In this document: piece by piece, positions 48,641 through 60,814 of the stretch
Position numbering within the stretch: position 1 is the first letter of the stretch
How the letters are laid out: every line of letters starts with the position of its first letter
Source: Cricetomys ansorgei
Lineage: Eukaryota > Chordata > Mammalia > Rodentia > Nesomyidae
Length of the DNA stretch: 64,000 nt
Assembly (NCBI GenBank): GCA_026225945.1
Contig: JAMJFZ010000690.1
Span: forward strand, 1,124,501 to 1,188,500
Reading direction: 5' to 3'
Position numbers and translations under genes: made by a program
The notes under the pieces: generated by a model
Databases searched by the model: none
Told to the model about the DNA's origin: nothing
The model's input: the letters and a program-made list of their open reading frames with translations, nothing else

Positions 48641-48930
48641 CTAACTTGTCTTCAAATAGAAGTGGTATATATGTGATCAGGCTCAAGCATGTACTGAAGA
48701 CAAAAAAAAGAGTAAAAAATTCCTTCTTTCTTGTCCTTTATATAGGTTGCCACTAGTTGGTATGGCCTAGGTTTAAGAAGAATCTTAAAAGTATCAGATT
48801 TAGGGTGGATCTCCCCACTTTAAATGATTTATTTAAATGAAATCCCTCACAAGTGTACCAGTAATCCTATTGGCTTTTATTGAATCCCAGATCTAGTCAA
48901 CTTGATAACCAAGAATAACCATCAGTGTTA
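48641..48930. repeat. rodent interspersed repeat (second type), 3' part
   Basis: Matches 38985-39200: GTGGATCTCCCCACTTTAAA, TTGAATCCCAGATCTAGTCA and AACTTGATAACCAAGAATAA. Confidence 0.6.
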
Positions 48931-49800
48931 TTCAGATCCTGAACTAGCTTTTACTCATGAGTCTCTAAGAACATACTCTGCCACATGTCCATACTCCAAG
49001 GCCTAACTCTGATACAAACATCTTCTACTGGTTTTCCTGATGAATTTCACCAGAAACTTGCTCGCCAGCAACATCACTATAGTTTTTTTACCTAGCCTCA
49101 TTCATACAGCATTTTCTTACCTTGTGAATACTCACAAATGAATCTCTGTCCTGTATCTGCACCTTGATATGCATGCTCACATAACACACTGGCTTTGTCT
49201 GGTGAGTTACAAATAACCTCACACTCCAATACCATCCCGAAACTCCCAGACCTAGTTCTGGTTACCCAGCTTCTGTGCCAGCTTTACCTGTTGAGTTCCC
49301 CTAGAAACCAGATTGCCTGCACCATTTCTACTCTCTAGGACATAGATCTAGATGTATAGATCACTGATCAGATTTGCCTGATGATGCTATCCCAGAATCT
49401 TTCCTGCTTCTGTTCCTGTACTGGATTTCCATGTTTTGATTCACTAGAATCAAGCATCCTGCTGGCATCAGCTTTTCCTGGTGAACTCCACAGAGCATCA
49501 CCAGCAATCACCATCTACATCTTACTACCATAGTCCCGAATATACAAGTCACACACCAGTTTGGCTCTTGATGCTTGCCAGATCCAGGTTGGCTGAACTG
49601 TTTCCAAGGTTCCTGCTCTAGCTGTGGTCACAAGTTTCCTGGTGTAACGTGGTATATACCCTGGTGAGTACTCCTAAAACCAAGCCTCCATGTGTTAATT
49701 CCACATTCGCAGGCCTAAGTCTGTATGTTCAGATTACATAACAGCTTTATATGATAAACTCCCACAGAAACTCACCCATTAGCACCATCCTCATAGTCAC
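48931..49800 (-). repeat. ~90-bp degenerate array, right half, block 3
   Basis: About ten reverse-oriented monomers: CTGGCTTTGTCTGGTGAGTT at about 49190, CAGCTTTACCTGTTGAGTTC at about 49280, and ACCCTGGTGAGTACTCC at about 49660. Confidence 0.65.
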
Positions 49801-49802
49801 AG

Positions 49803-49858
49803 ATACACTGTTCTTATCTATCATCTATATATCTATATATCTATATCTATATCTATCT

Positions 49859-49936
<78 letters not shown>
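49803..49936. repeat. compound (TATC)/(TC)/(TA) microsatellite
   Basis: ATCTATAT units, then CT units, then about 28 TA units. Confidence 0.95.
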
Positions 49937-49939
<3 letters not shown>

Positions 49940-49948
49940 TATCTATTT

Positions 49949-50106
49949 TGTTTTTTTTATTTTTTTGAGACAGGATTTCTCTGTTGTAACTCTGGCTGTC
50001 CTGGAACTCACTCTGTATACCCGACTGGCCTTGAACTCATGGAGATCCACCTGCCTCTGCCTCCTGAGTGCTGAGATTAAAAACATGTACCACCACCTCC
50101 CAGTTT
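49949..50106 (-). mobile_element. B1 SINE, antisense
   Basis: T-rich tail then GAGACAGGATTTCTCTGTTG, CTGGCTGTCCTGGAACTCAC, CTGCCTCTGCCTCCTGAGTG and a CACCACCTCCCAG end. Inserted in or beside the microsatellite. Confidence 0.97.
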
Positions 50107-50715
50107 CCCAGGTACTGTTCTTACTGATAGTTCACTGGCTTTCACTGGTGAGTTCCCCTATAATCAATCTCATCTGTGTCATCTCCACATTCCTAGGCTT
50201 ATCTCCACACAGGAAACTCAGGCAAAAGTTTTGCTTGCTGAGTTCCCAAGAACCTGGCCTTCCACCAATAATTCCCACCTGCAATATCTAGCTTTAAGCA
50301 TGCAATGCCTGCCATGGCTTTTCCTTGTAAGTTCCACCTGAAGCAAGACCACCTACTTCATCTCCACACCCCAAGGCCTTGAGCTAGATGCATAGAACAA
50401 GTACCTGTTTACTTGATGAATCTTTTCAGAATCTTGCTGGTCATTGCTACCACTATACATTCAGCCCAGCTCCAGTTTATCATGTAAGTCCTGCAAAAGC
50501 TCTTCCTGAGGACTTCCACCAGAACCCAGTCTACCATCTTGACACTCCCAGTCCTATTCTCAGATACACAGATCACATAAAAGCTTTTTCTTGTGAAATC
50601 TCCAGAACCTTGGCATACATAATTATCCTCACACTTTCAGGCATAGCTCTGGTCACATAGGTCATTGATTGGCTTTCCCTAGTGAAGTCCCTCCAATACA
50701 AGCATATGTATACCA
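50107..50715 (-). repeat. ~90-bp degenerate array, right half, block 4
   Basis: About seven reverse-oriented monomers: TTTCACTGGTGAGTTCCCC at about 50137, then CTCCACATTCCTAGGCTTA. Confidence 0.65.
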
Positions 50716-50885
50716 TTATCTTAGTTTGATTTCTATTGCTGTGCCAAAACACCATAAACATAAGCAACTGGAGTAGGAAAGGGAAGATTTCAGCTTATAA
50801 TTGGAAGTTAGGGAAAGAACTTGGAGGCAGGAACAGAAGTAGAGGTCAAGGGAGAGTATTGCTTATTGGTTTGTTTCTCATGGCT
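50716..50885. repeat. common rodent interspersed repeat
   Basis: ATTATCTTAGTTTGATTTC, TATTGCTGTGCCAAAACACC, GGAGGCAGGAACAGAAGTAG, TTTGTTTCTCATGGCTTG. Reverse orientation relative to 31285. Confidence 0.75.
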
Positions 50886-52070
50886 TGATCCAGTTATATA
50901 TATTTTTTAATTTTTGAGATTATAATATAATTACAACATTTCTCCCTTTCTTTTGCTCCCTCTAAACTGTCCCATATACCCCTCTCCATAGTCCTTTGAA
51001 TTCACAGAATCTTTTTTAATAATTGTAATTGCATGTATATATGTATTTACATATATATTCCTAAATATAACATTCTCAATTGTATAAAGTTACTTGTGTG
51101 AATGTTTTCTTTTTTAGTTACTTTGTTTCTATTTTGTTGATTTCTACACAGATTTATATTATTGTCATCAACTGGGTTTGGATTTTGTTTATTCTTGTTT
51201 TACAACTTTTTAAGTTGCATCATTAAGCCATTTATTTGTACTTTTTCTGATTTACTTTTAATGTAGGCACTTAGAGCATGTAGGATTGTTTTTTGTGTCC
51301 CAGAGGGTGTGTGTGTGTGTGTGTGTGTGTATTTTGTTTTTATTTTCATTTAGTTCTGGGAAGTTTTTTCATTTCTTGATTTCTTCTTTGACTCATCTAT
51401 CATTCAGTATGAGCTGTTTAATCTCGATAAATTTGCATGTTTTTTGCTGACAGGTTTTTTGCTGACAATTTTAAGTTTTATTGCATTGTAGTCAGATAGG
51501 ATACATGTTTTTCTTTTCAAACTTTTTTAATGTAGAAAGATTTCTTTTTTGTCCCAGCATGTCCCAAGATTAAAAAAAATTTCTACATGATTCTGAGTGA
51601 AGTGTGTATTCTTTGTTTGGAGTAGAATATTCTGTAGATATCTGTTAAGACCATTTGATATAAATGGATATAAATTTTAAGTCCATTTATATCTTCTATT
51701 TTTTCTTTTTTCCCCTTCAATCATGGCAGATAGTTTGGTTAGGTATGTCAGTCTACATTGGCTGTTACAGTTTTTTAAGGAATTGAAATGCATCATGACA
51801 TGCTCTTCTGGATTTCAAAGTTTCCATTGAGATATTTTGATGGTTTTTCAATTATATGTAATTTTCACTTTTTTCTGCTTTAGTTTTCAATATATATTTA
51901 TATGTATACTTATATGTATATTTATTATGTATGCTTAGTGTCTTAACTAAGATATGCTATGAGGATTTTCTTTTCTGGTCTTGTCCATTTGGTGTTGCAT
52001 GATTCTTATATTTGTATAGTATATTTTTTCTTTTAATTTGGGAAAGTTTTCATCTGTGATCCAGAGTCTA
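50886..52070 (-). mobile_element. L1 LINE pieces, antisense
   Basis: 50886-51110 is L1 3'-UTR-type antisense (AATATAATTACAACATTTC, ATTCCTAAATATAACATTC). 51110-52070 is antisense ORF2 (CCATTTATTTGTACTTTTTC). A short (GT)n run lies at 51307-51331. Fragmented. Confidence 0.7.
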
Positions 52071-53065
52071 GTCTGGTGAGTACCTTTGAACTATCCATCC
52101 TGACACTTTCTGCAATACCCTTTCTGTTTAGTCAGGGCCCCACAACCAGTGTGCACCAGCCTAATATTCTCTCAAAGAATCTCCAGTCTTGACCCAGGAT
52201 TCTCCCTACCTATAACCCAGACAATAGAACTCTACTATGACATAACCACCTTTCCACATAGACATATCTGCTTATACACTCCAATCTTGGAACACATACT
52301 GTATTCCAGCCAGGTCCCCTCTGTCCATATAACTTCATTGCAACCAAGCAATTTCCAGCCCCTATATCCAACTCATCCCCACGTTGTCTGGTCTTTTCCC
52401 AACTTGCACTGTTCCCAACAAACTCAGAACTGAAAAAGGAAGTCCCATGCCCAGATCTCACAGTAGAATACCAATTATATGAAAAATTAAGCCTGTATCT
52501 TCTCTGCAAAACCTACCAATCCTGTAGAAATTCTTGCCAATGAGAATTTCCTAGAATAATTCCAGAATGCAGAATTTATAACAACAATCATAAACTTCAT
52601 AAAAGAATTTAAGGAGCTTAAAGAAGGCACAAAGAAACAGATCAATAAAAGTAAGGACAAAGAACTTAAAGAGATTTAAACCTTGAGTGATTCCCAGGAA
52701 AGCATAAGTCTAATGGAAATAATGAAGATGACATTAATATTTGAGAATGAAATTGAATCTGGAGATAGAAATAGTGAAATGACTCAAGCTGCAATGAATA
52801 TGGATCAAAAAACTCAATAGCTCAACTAGAAAACTCAAAACAAAGCTTTACAGGTAGAATGAACCAAGCAGAAGAAAGAATTAGGTCTTGAAGATAAACT
52901 AGAGAATATACACTTAAACAAGGAACACAAAACATTTTCTTAAAACATAATAAAAGAATACATGGGAAATGTAGGACACTGTAAAAAAGACCAAACCTTC
53001 TAATTATAGTCCAAAAGACCAAACTTTCTAATTATAGGCCTAGATAAGGGAGAGGAATCCTAAAT
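52071..53065 (+). mobile_element. L1 LINE 5' UTR/ORF1 piece, sense
   Basis: 52420-53060 reads as L1 ORF1-like coiled-coil coding (AAACTTCATAAAAGAATTTA, AAGGAGCTTAAAGAAGGCAC). The preceding 350 bp is probably the L1 5' UTR. Joined to antisense L1 at about 52070, so this is another inverted L1 junction. Not open. Confidence 0.65.
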
Positions 53066-53500
53066 TAATGGCACATACCAGATCATGAATGGTTACAGGT
53101 TAAGGTGTCTTGGTGGAGGCTGACAGTTTGGCTGTGACACAGGTAGCATTAGTTAGACCAGGAAGGGAATGAAGATATGAGACCCAGGTGAGATCCTGTA
53201 GGAGTATGCAGAGTATCTAGGCACTGAATGGAGTAATGGAAACAATACAGAAAGGGACTTGTGCTTGTGAGCTTGTGGGCAGGGAAGGTCCTGACTGAAG
53301 CCTAGAGATTGAATGTGGGACAGGTTGGTGTGGTCAGACTAAGATGGGGCACCAGTTTGGGGACCCAAGCTATATCTGGTAGGTAGCAGAAAAACAAGGA
53401 TGTGATGGTTAGGGGTAGTCACGAGGATAGACCTTGGAGAAGAATGTGGAAAGTCTGGGTATGGAGTGAGCCTGATTTTTTAATACAAACCAAGACTCTC
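53066..53500. other. unassigned sequence before the ERV LTR
   Basis: G-rich (GGGACAGGTTGG, GATGGGGCACCAG). No gene. May be part of the following element. Confidence 0.35.
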
Positions 53501-54656
53501 CTGCTCAGGGTGGTTAGCCGGAAGCTGCAACTTGGAGCCAAAAAGCTGCTTAGTAAAACTGAGCAGTCTTTTTCCTGAAAATCTGTCTACAAGAAGTAAC
53601 TGCACACCATGAAAGTGACCAGTTGTTTTTCCTGGTTTAAGACCCTGTCTTAAAACTTGGAAAGTGTTTCTTCAGAGTCAGTACACAGAAAATGTTTTCC
53701 AGAATTGGCTGAGGTTATATCTCCTGTTGGCAGCTGAACTTGGTACTGTAAGAGTCACTCAGCTGGTGCTGGTTTTGAAGGCATGAAGTAATCATGGAGA
53801 GCAACTGAGTCTTGGCACTGTGAGGGGCCAGGAGTGGCATTAGTGAAGGTGCAGCCAAAGTAGTAGTTGAAGGCCCAGATTGAAGGAGTCATGCAGACAA
53901 TTTGAGGCTTGTAACAATGAAGAGAGCCCAGGAAAGGCTATTGGTGAAAGTGCAACCCAGTTGCAGCAAGGGACCCCAGCAGTTTTTGAGATACAGTACC
54001 ATGGGATGACCACCAAGAACAGCAGCAGCAGTGGAGTGGAGTCAGACAGAGCCTGGAGGACAAGCCGTGTATGCTGCAAGGTCAGAGCCAAAGAAGTGAT
54101 CCAAGTCCTTTGGAGGAGCCCAGAAGATTGTGAGTGAATTCCAGATAATTAGACATTGATAATGTTTTCCATTGTCCAAAGACATTGTGAAAAGCTTGAT
54201 AGATATTTGATTTCACTTGGTCCTGTGCTTTAGAAGCCTCATAATCATTCCTATTATAAATGGTTTAGCTGGTGTAGTGTTAAATTGTGTTGTAAATGTA
54301 AAGCATTTTTTATACTGTAAAGGAGAAATGCTGTGGAAGTTTAGTTATGTATAAAATGTTTTATGCACTATTAGGTGAGGGGCTAGCCTAGGTCTTGTTG
54401 CTGTGTATTGTCTGCAGGTGTTGGATATGTGACAGATGTTTGATGGCTAATTATCTGCATCTGCTATTAGTATAATACCTGAGGAGTTCTGTAAGAATAA
54501 AACACCTGAGCTCAGATGCTTGGAGTTCCACTGTTGCTTGAGTTAGGCACTGGGCAGGATGGTAATTCCCTCTGCTGAGGTCTGGTGGAGTTTGTACCTA
54601 TGAATAAGCCTCTGTGTCCTTCTTGATGAGGAACCCAGCAGCAGCTAACTACAAAT
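53501..54656 (+). mobile_element. ERV LTR-like element, sense
   Basis: Best plus-strand copy of the LTR family at 1770, 4806-6395, 35341 and 57050. It includes GTCAGTACACAGAAAATG, the GTGAGTGAATTCCAG start of the AT-rich U3, AATAAAACACCTGAGCTCAG near 54499 and an ending near CTAACTACA. A Lys-type primer-binding remnant follows immediately, supporting LTR identity of the 3' part (about 54130-54656). Class II by that site. Confidence 0.6.
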
Positions 54657-54657
54657 G

Positions 54658-54676
54658 GCACACCAATGTGGGGCAG
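54658..54676 (+). other. Lys-type primer-binding-site remnant
   Basis: GGCACACCAATGTGGGGCA resembles TGGCGCCCAACGTGGGGC. It lies 1-2 nt after the LTR end, the position expected for a class II ERV. No gag follows; array monomers resume at 54720. Confidence 0.55.
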
Positions 54677-54719
54677 GACATGACACAATGGCTAACAACT
54701 ACATTTTTGTTCCCTCAGA

Positions 54720-55136
54720 ACTCAGCCCAACTGTACCAGCTGGACATTCCTTAGCTTAGCTGTGGATTTGTAGACCATACATGGAATATTCCAGATGAGA
54801 AGTACAGAATCTTGAACACCAACACCATCCTCATGCTCCCAGGCCAAACTCCAATTATGTCTCTCCTGCACCTCATTTTCCTGATGAGTTTACCTGTTAA
54901 CATGCCTTCCTGTGCCATCTCTACCTTTTCATACATAGATTGGATACTCATTTAGTACAAAGCTTTGCCTAAGAAGGTCCCCAAAACTCCATCTGGTAGC
55001 CACATCCTGGTAATCACTGGCCTATTCTTCTCTGCCTTTCTATAGTAAGTATCCCTTGAACCAAATCTTCCTATGCTGTCTGTACAGTCCCAGAAGTAGC
55101 TTTAGATGCACTCATCACATACAGGGTTTACTGTAT
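54720..55136 (-). repeat. ~90-bp array, right half, block 5a
   Basis: About five reverse-oriented monomers: CACCATCCTCATGCTCCC, AGGCCAAACTCC. Interrupted within a monomer by the solo LTR; the last 6 bp (CTGTAT) are the target duplication. Confidence 0.6.
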
Positions 55137-55876
55137 TGTTGGGGCCCAGGTTTCCCAGGCTATGAAATGCTTTAGCTTGACAAGGTTCCTGAAGCGAATT
55201 CACTGCCGGGAACTGGAACTCCTAACTGCCTTGCTCCTTTTTTGTCTTCACTGTATGGTGGCATATGTTCTCTCATCAATAATAAAATCTGTATAAGCCA
55301 ATAGTAATAGCAAAATCAATCCCTGAGCTGGCTACTGTGGGCTGGAATGGAACACAGCCATGCTATCCAGAAGTAAATTGCAATAATACAACCCAGGTTT
55401 ATTGCAAAGATTTAAGAAATTTAATACCCAGAAAATTCCCCTAAGTTAGTAGTTATTAGCAGCTTTTCTACACCACTCAGCAGGGATTCTTTCTTCCCCA
55501 GAATACCCAGGCACCATTGCGTCTCAGGTGCAGGCGGCTCCTCCCACACCTGACCGACTGAGGAACCAATCAAAATAGCCCAAGACCAGGGCTCCGGGGG
55601 ACCATATAAAAAGCCCTGGACGGGGGTCGCTCTCTCTCTCTTGCTCTTGCCCTCTCGCCTCTGGCCCACATCTCCTGCCTGTGCGCGGCGGCCGCCCCAA
55701 GCCGCCGCGCCCGTCCCAAGCCGCCACGTGCGCCAAGTTCATTTAATAAAAAGGCCTCGTGCGGTTTCAACAGCCACCAAGACTGTCTCGTGTTTCTTTG
55801 GGGTTTACCCATCCTTCGTGGAAGAAAGAACCTCCATTTTCGCGGGGGCCAGAGCTGGACCGCCAGGACCCCAGCA
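55137..55876 (+). mobile_element. solo ERVK-type LTR with 6-bp target duplication
   Basis: 740 bp, TGTTGGGGCCC...CCCCAGCA. It is flanked by exact CTGTAT (55131-55136 and 55877-55882). Promoter elements are in order: CCAAT at 55566-55570, TATAAA at 55605-55610, AATAAA at 55745-55750. The transcribed part is CpG-rich with a doubled CCCAAGCCGCC. The TGTTGG start and 6-bp duplication indicate a class II element. The array monomer is interrupted exactly at the duplication. Confidence 0.93.
55566..55610 (+). promoter_or_regulatory. LTR core promoter (CCAAT, TATA)
   Basis: CCAAT 35 bp ahead of CATATAAAAAG within the solo LTR. Spacing is normal for retroviral U3. Transcription would start near 55635 and run rightward into the array. 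Confidence 0.7.
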
Positions 55877-56640
55877 CTGTATGAGATCTAGAGGACCCCA
55901 CCTGCCAGAGCCTTCCCCATATTCCCAGGCCTAGATCAGGTTTAGAAACTCATGAGCTAGCTTTTCCTTTTGACTTCCCCAAGAATCAAGAAGCCTTCCA
56001 TACCTCTATACTCCAAAGTGTGATGCCATATGCATAGATCAGTCATTAGTTATCTTCATGGCTTGCCAGAATCTTGGCCACTATTTTTATTTCTATAGTC
56101 TTATGACTATTTCCTGTCTAATAGTCCTTTTACTGCCTTTCCCTGGTAGTTCTGGTATAATCAACATCCCTCGTGCCCTTTTCATACCTCCAGGACATCT
56201 TCCTTAAATGCAGACCTTGTACTTGTTTTCCTTGGTCCAATCCACAGAATCTTAGCCACTACTGCCTTCTCCATAATCCCAGGTTTAGCTCTGGAAAGGC
56301 AGCTACCACACTGGCTTTTGATGTATTCCTCCAGAATAAGCCAATCCCTGCTATGTCCACACTCCCAGTCTTAGCATAGAACACATAGATCATGAACCGA
56401 ATTACTGGTAAGCTTCCCAGAAACTTTCCCACAAATGGAATCTCCACACTCTGACCTAGATATGGATAAGCAGCTTCTGCACCCATGTTGCATGGATAAT
56501 TTCTTCAGGACCTAATCCATCTGTGCCATCTCAACACTCTCAGGCTTATATCTGGTTGTGCACCTCCTACACCATCCACTACTGTTTAGTTCCTCAAGAA
56601 TCTTTTCTGGTGGTCAAGCATAGTTCCAGAATTACACAAA
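55877..56640 (-). repeat. ~90-bp array, right half, block 5b
   Basis: Resumes directly after the LTR target duplication (GAGATCTAGAGGACCCCACC, TGCCAGAGCCTTCCCC). About eight monomers; right-hand limit of the array in this window. Confidence 0.65.
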
Positions 56641-57049
56641 AATCCTATCAGAATGACATCCAAATTATCACTTGAAACTTTAAAAGTAAATTGCAGCAAT
56701 GTACTGCCAAGCTAGAATACTGTATCCATCAAAACTGTCTGCTTTGGTTGAAGGAGAAACAAAAATTTTCCAGTACAGAAGCAATTGAGAAGGTTTAATT
56801 TCTACCAAGCGAACACTATAAAGAATTCTAGGAGCAATGTTTCAGACCAAAGCATAGCCAAAATTATATAGGAATAAAACAAATGAAACTATAAATATTG
56901 TAACACATGATAGGACTAGGAACATAAACAGGAAACAAAATAAAATGTCAACAATCAACATGCATATTTCAGCTATAATTTTAAATATTAATAGCCTCAA
57001 CTCCCTAATCAAATGACGCAAGTTAGTTGAGTAGATTAAGAATTAAAGT

Positions 57050-57345
57050 CCATTTTAGTTGTTAGCCATTGTGTGGGCTCAGCAAGAGAGACACTGAGGC
57101 ATTTTCATAGGTGGAAGCCCTTCCAGACCTCAGCAGAGGGAACCACCATCATGGCCAATGCCATACTCACAATGGAACCCTTAGTATTTGAGCTCAGGTG
57201 CTGATCATAAGCAACCAAACACCCTTCACAGAAATCCAATACCTGCAAACCATACAAAATGCCAAGGCCTATGCATCTCTTTTTCTAATAGTGCACAAAA
57301 ACAATTATTTTAAATACAACTAAAAATAAACTTCCACAACAATCC
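57050..57345 (-). mobile_element. ERV LTR fragment, antisense
   Basis: GTTGTTAGCCATTGTGTG (matching the leader after 54676 in reverse), CAGCAGAGGGAACCACCATC, TATTTGAGCTCAGGTG, ACTAAAAATAAACTTCCAC. Same family as 4806-5120 and 6080-6390; inserted in L1. Confidence 0.65.
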
Positions 57346-59639
57346 ATCTTTCTGTTGTTTACAAGAAACTCATATTACCTTCAAAGATAGACAACCCTTG
57401 GATGTCAAAGAATTTAAAAAATGTATTCCAAGAAAATAGGTTTAGGAAACAAGTAGGTGTTACTATCCTAATGTCTAACAAAACAAATTTCAAACACACT
57501 AACAAGAAGATATATAAAGGGCACTTCACTTTGGGCACAGGGCCCAGGGTTCCCTGAGCTGGAACAGACGTGGGTCTTCCTCTTAGAGGACTGGAATTCA
57601 TAATATAAGAAAGTACCATGCAATCTTCCAAAATAGGGAAACAATTGACAGTTATATCTAAGTTCTATATAGCTAAGATACATATGAACTGCATCAACAA
57701 CCAGTATAGCACACATCAACAAGTATAACCTGTAGGCTGCAGTAGTGGCACACATACCTTGGCAGTTACCAACAGCTCTCTAATTGGTCTTAAGACACAC
57801 CCAACAAGGGAGAAACCATGCTTGGTACTGGAAACATAGTCAACTACTCAGGATGGTGAAGTCATGAATTATGGAAGGGAACCTACAGCCACTACTACTA
57901 ACCAGCATGATTCCTAAAAATAATCTATAAACATTTGTACTTAAACTCACAGATAAATGTAATCTTTACCCCTCATTAAAAAAAAACTTCTCTTCATAAG
58001 AGATGTAGATCACTACAGAAAACTACAACAAATCAAAATTCAGAATCATGGAGGCCAGTCTCAATAGATATATCTACAATACACTATCACACCAAAGGCT
58101 CAGGTAACACTTTAACAAAGGGGGAGGAAAAATTTTAAGAACTGGAGTATCAGGGAGTTTGCTGTGAAATTGTTTATCCTAGTGTATGTTATAAGTTATA
58201 CACAGAAAGTCTCATTGACATGACTACCTAAATATCAGCTAAATAAGGACAACAATGATAGACATGGCAAAATGGAAGGTGGAAAGTATACAAGATCTCA
58301 AACTTACGTAAAGAACTATAGACAACAAAGGAATGATGAAAGCAGGAGAAATAGTCTTCTCCATGGAAGAGCACACCAATTAGTTTTCTGATACCAAATG
58401 GTCAGCCCTGAGAACATGCATATGAGGAACATTATACTGACTGATCAGGCTATTTTTTTAAATATAGATATGCATATACATATATGGATGAAACAATGAA
58501 AAGAAGACAGGCATTTGAAAGCAAAAAGGAGGGGTATGTATGGCAGTGTTTGGAGGAAGAAAGAGAAGGAGAAAAAATATAATTGTATTTTGAACTCAAC
58601 TTTTAAAATTGGAAAAAGAAGAGAACTTCATTTTAATTAGAAGAACAACTAATCAAAAAGAAACTGCAATCATACACATATATGTAGTGAATTCTGGCAC
58701 ACCAGATTTTATAAACGAATACCACTGGACTTAAAAGATACAGAGTAACTCAAATTCAGCAATAGTAGCATATTTCCATACTGCGCTTTCTCCAGTAGAC
58801 TGGCCATCTGGACATAAAGTAAATGGACACATCACAGTTAAATGAAATATATCATCTGGACTTAGCAGCTATCTATAGAATATGCTATCTAAACACCGAA
58901 GACTGTACTATAATTTTATTAAAAATCACATGGAAGTTTCTGTAACATAGACCAGCATAAAACAAATCTTTAAAAATTCATAAAACTTAAAATACATTTG
59001 TATATCTGATCTGACCACAATGCAATAAATCTTAAAATCAACAACAAAGGAATCCCAAATAATGAATCAAACTTTTGTAGGATAAACAACACATTACTGT
59101 ATGATGAATGAGTCAAAAAAGAAAGCAGGAAAAGAAGAAAAACCATCCTGGAATTAAGTGAAAATGAAAATATCACAATAAAATCAATGGGACACATTAA
59201 AACTAGCTCTGAGAGGGAATTTATAGCTCCAAGCACCTGCATTAAAAGTCAGAAAGCACAAATAAATGAGTTAGTGATACAACTCAAGAATTTGTAAAAA
59301 AACAAAAACAAAACCAAGCTAGTAGATGAGAAGAAATAATAAAAATCAGAGCAGAAATGAATGAAATAGAAATAAAGAAAGCAATACAAACAAGCAACAA
59401 ATTTAAGAGCTGATTATTTGAGTTGGTAAGATCAACAGACTCTGGCTCCAATTGAACAGAAGAAGGAAAGACATGGTCCCAATTGACTGAATCAGAGACG
59501 AACAGGGAAATGTTGAAACAGACTCCTTGGAAGTTAAGATTATTATAAGGGAATTCTTTAAAAACCCATACTCTGTGAAGTAAGACAATCAAAAAGAAAT
59601 TAACAAATTTCTAGAGTCATCTAAACCACCAGAGTTTTG

Positions 59640-59755
59640 ACATGAGGTCTCTGTATTATGTAGTTATGGCTGTCCTGGAACTTGCTCTGTAGACCAGGCT
59701 GGCTTCAAACTCACACAGATTCATCCACCTCAGTATCTTGAGTTCCAGTATTCTA
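59640..59755 (-). mobile_element. B1 SINE, antisense, diverged
   Basis: GGTCTCTGTATTATGTAG, TGGCTGTCCTGGAACTTGCT, CTGTAGACCAGGCTGGCTTC. 3' half poorly preserved. Confidence 0.85.
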
Positions 59756-60171
59756 TCCAAACCACAAATGTTAAACTGAGAAAAGACTACTAATTTGTAA
59801 TTTTAATGTATATATCTGATATGTAGGATGGTCTTGGGTGACCCCTGTGAAAGAGTTGTTCAACCCCCAAAGGGGTCATGACTCACAGATTGAGAAACTG
59901 CTGTCCTAGAAGAAAATATAAGCAGTACCCTACATAATATAGGTTTTATCAAGAACATTCTGAAAAGGACTCCATTGTCTCAGGAATTAATGCCAAGAAT
60001 TAGCAAATGGGAGCTCATAAAACCAGAAAGTTTCTGTAGAGCAAATGAAATAATCAACTGAATGAAGAGGAAGCCCATAGCATTGGAGAGATTCTTTGTC
60101 AGCTGTATGTGTGATGGAGAATTAATATTCAGACTATACTATCCAAAGAACTAAAAAAAAAAGTAGAAATT

Positions 60172-60312
60172 TGTCAAGGCATGATGGTACATGTCTTTAA
60201 TCCCAGCAATCAGGAGGAAAAGGTCATGAATCTCTATGAGTTTGAGGCTAGCCTGGTCTACAAAATGAGTTCCAGGTTAGCCAAGGCTACATAGTGTGAC
60301 CACGATTCACCA
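60172..60312 (+). mobile_element. B1 SINE, sense
   Basis: AAGGCATGATGGTACATGTC, TTTAATCCCAGCAATCAGGA, GGCTAGCCTGGTCTAC, GAGTTCCAGGTTAGCCAAGG and an A-rich tail CAAACAAACAAAA. Confidence 0.95.
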
Positions 60313-60814
60313 AACAAACAAAATGTCAAGAAAATAAATGACCCAATTAAAATATTGGCTATGGCTCTGACCAGAGCTCTCAAAAACAAAAACAAAAACA
60401 AATAGAAGTGGTAAGGAGTATTTTTAAAGCATTTGACTCCCTTAATGATTAGGGAAATACAAAGTAGAACCACTGAGAATTTTTTCCTCCTGTATCTAAA
60501 ATTGCCCATAATTGTACTCATAATCAGGGGATGTGGGGGAAGAGGGAACCCTCATTCACTGTTGGTAGGATTTCAACGTGGTGCATCCACTATAGAAATT
60601 TGTGTAGAAAATTCTCAAAACGTTAAAAGGTGTTCTATCATATGACCCAGCTATACAACTCCTTGGCATTTATCCAAATTACTGCTCACCCCACATCAGA
60701 TATTCCTGTTCAGCCTGGTCCTTTATGTTGTATTCACAGTAGCTAGGAAATGGAAACAAGCTAAATATCCTCCAACTAATGAGTGCATAATAAAAATGAG
60801 ATGTGCATTCACAA

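Noticed and set aside
55600..55870. CpG-rich stretch as a host CpG-island promoter
   Set aside because: It is confined to a solo LTR bounded by exact target duplications.
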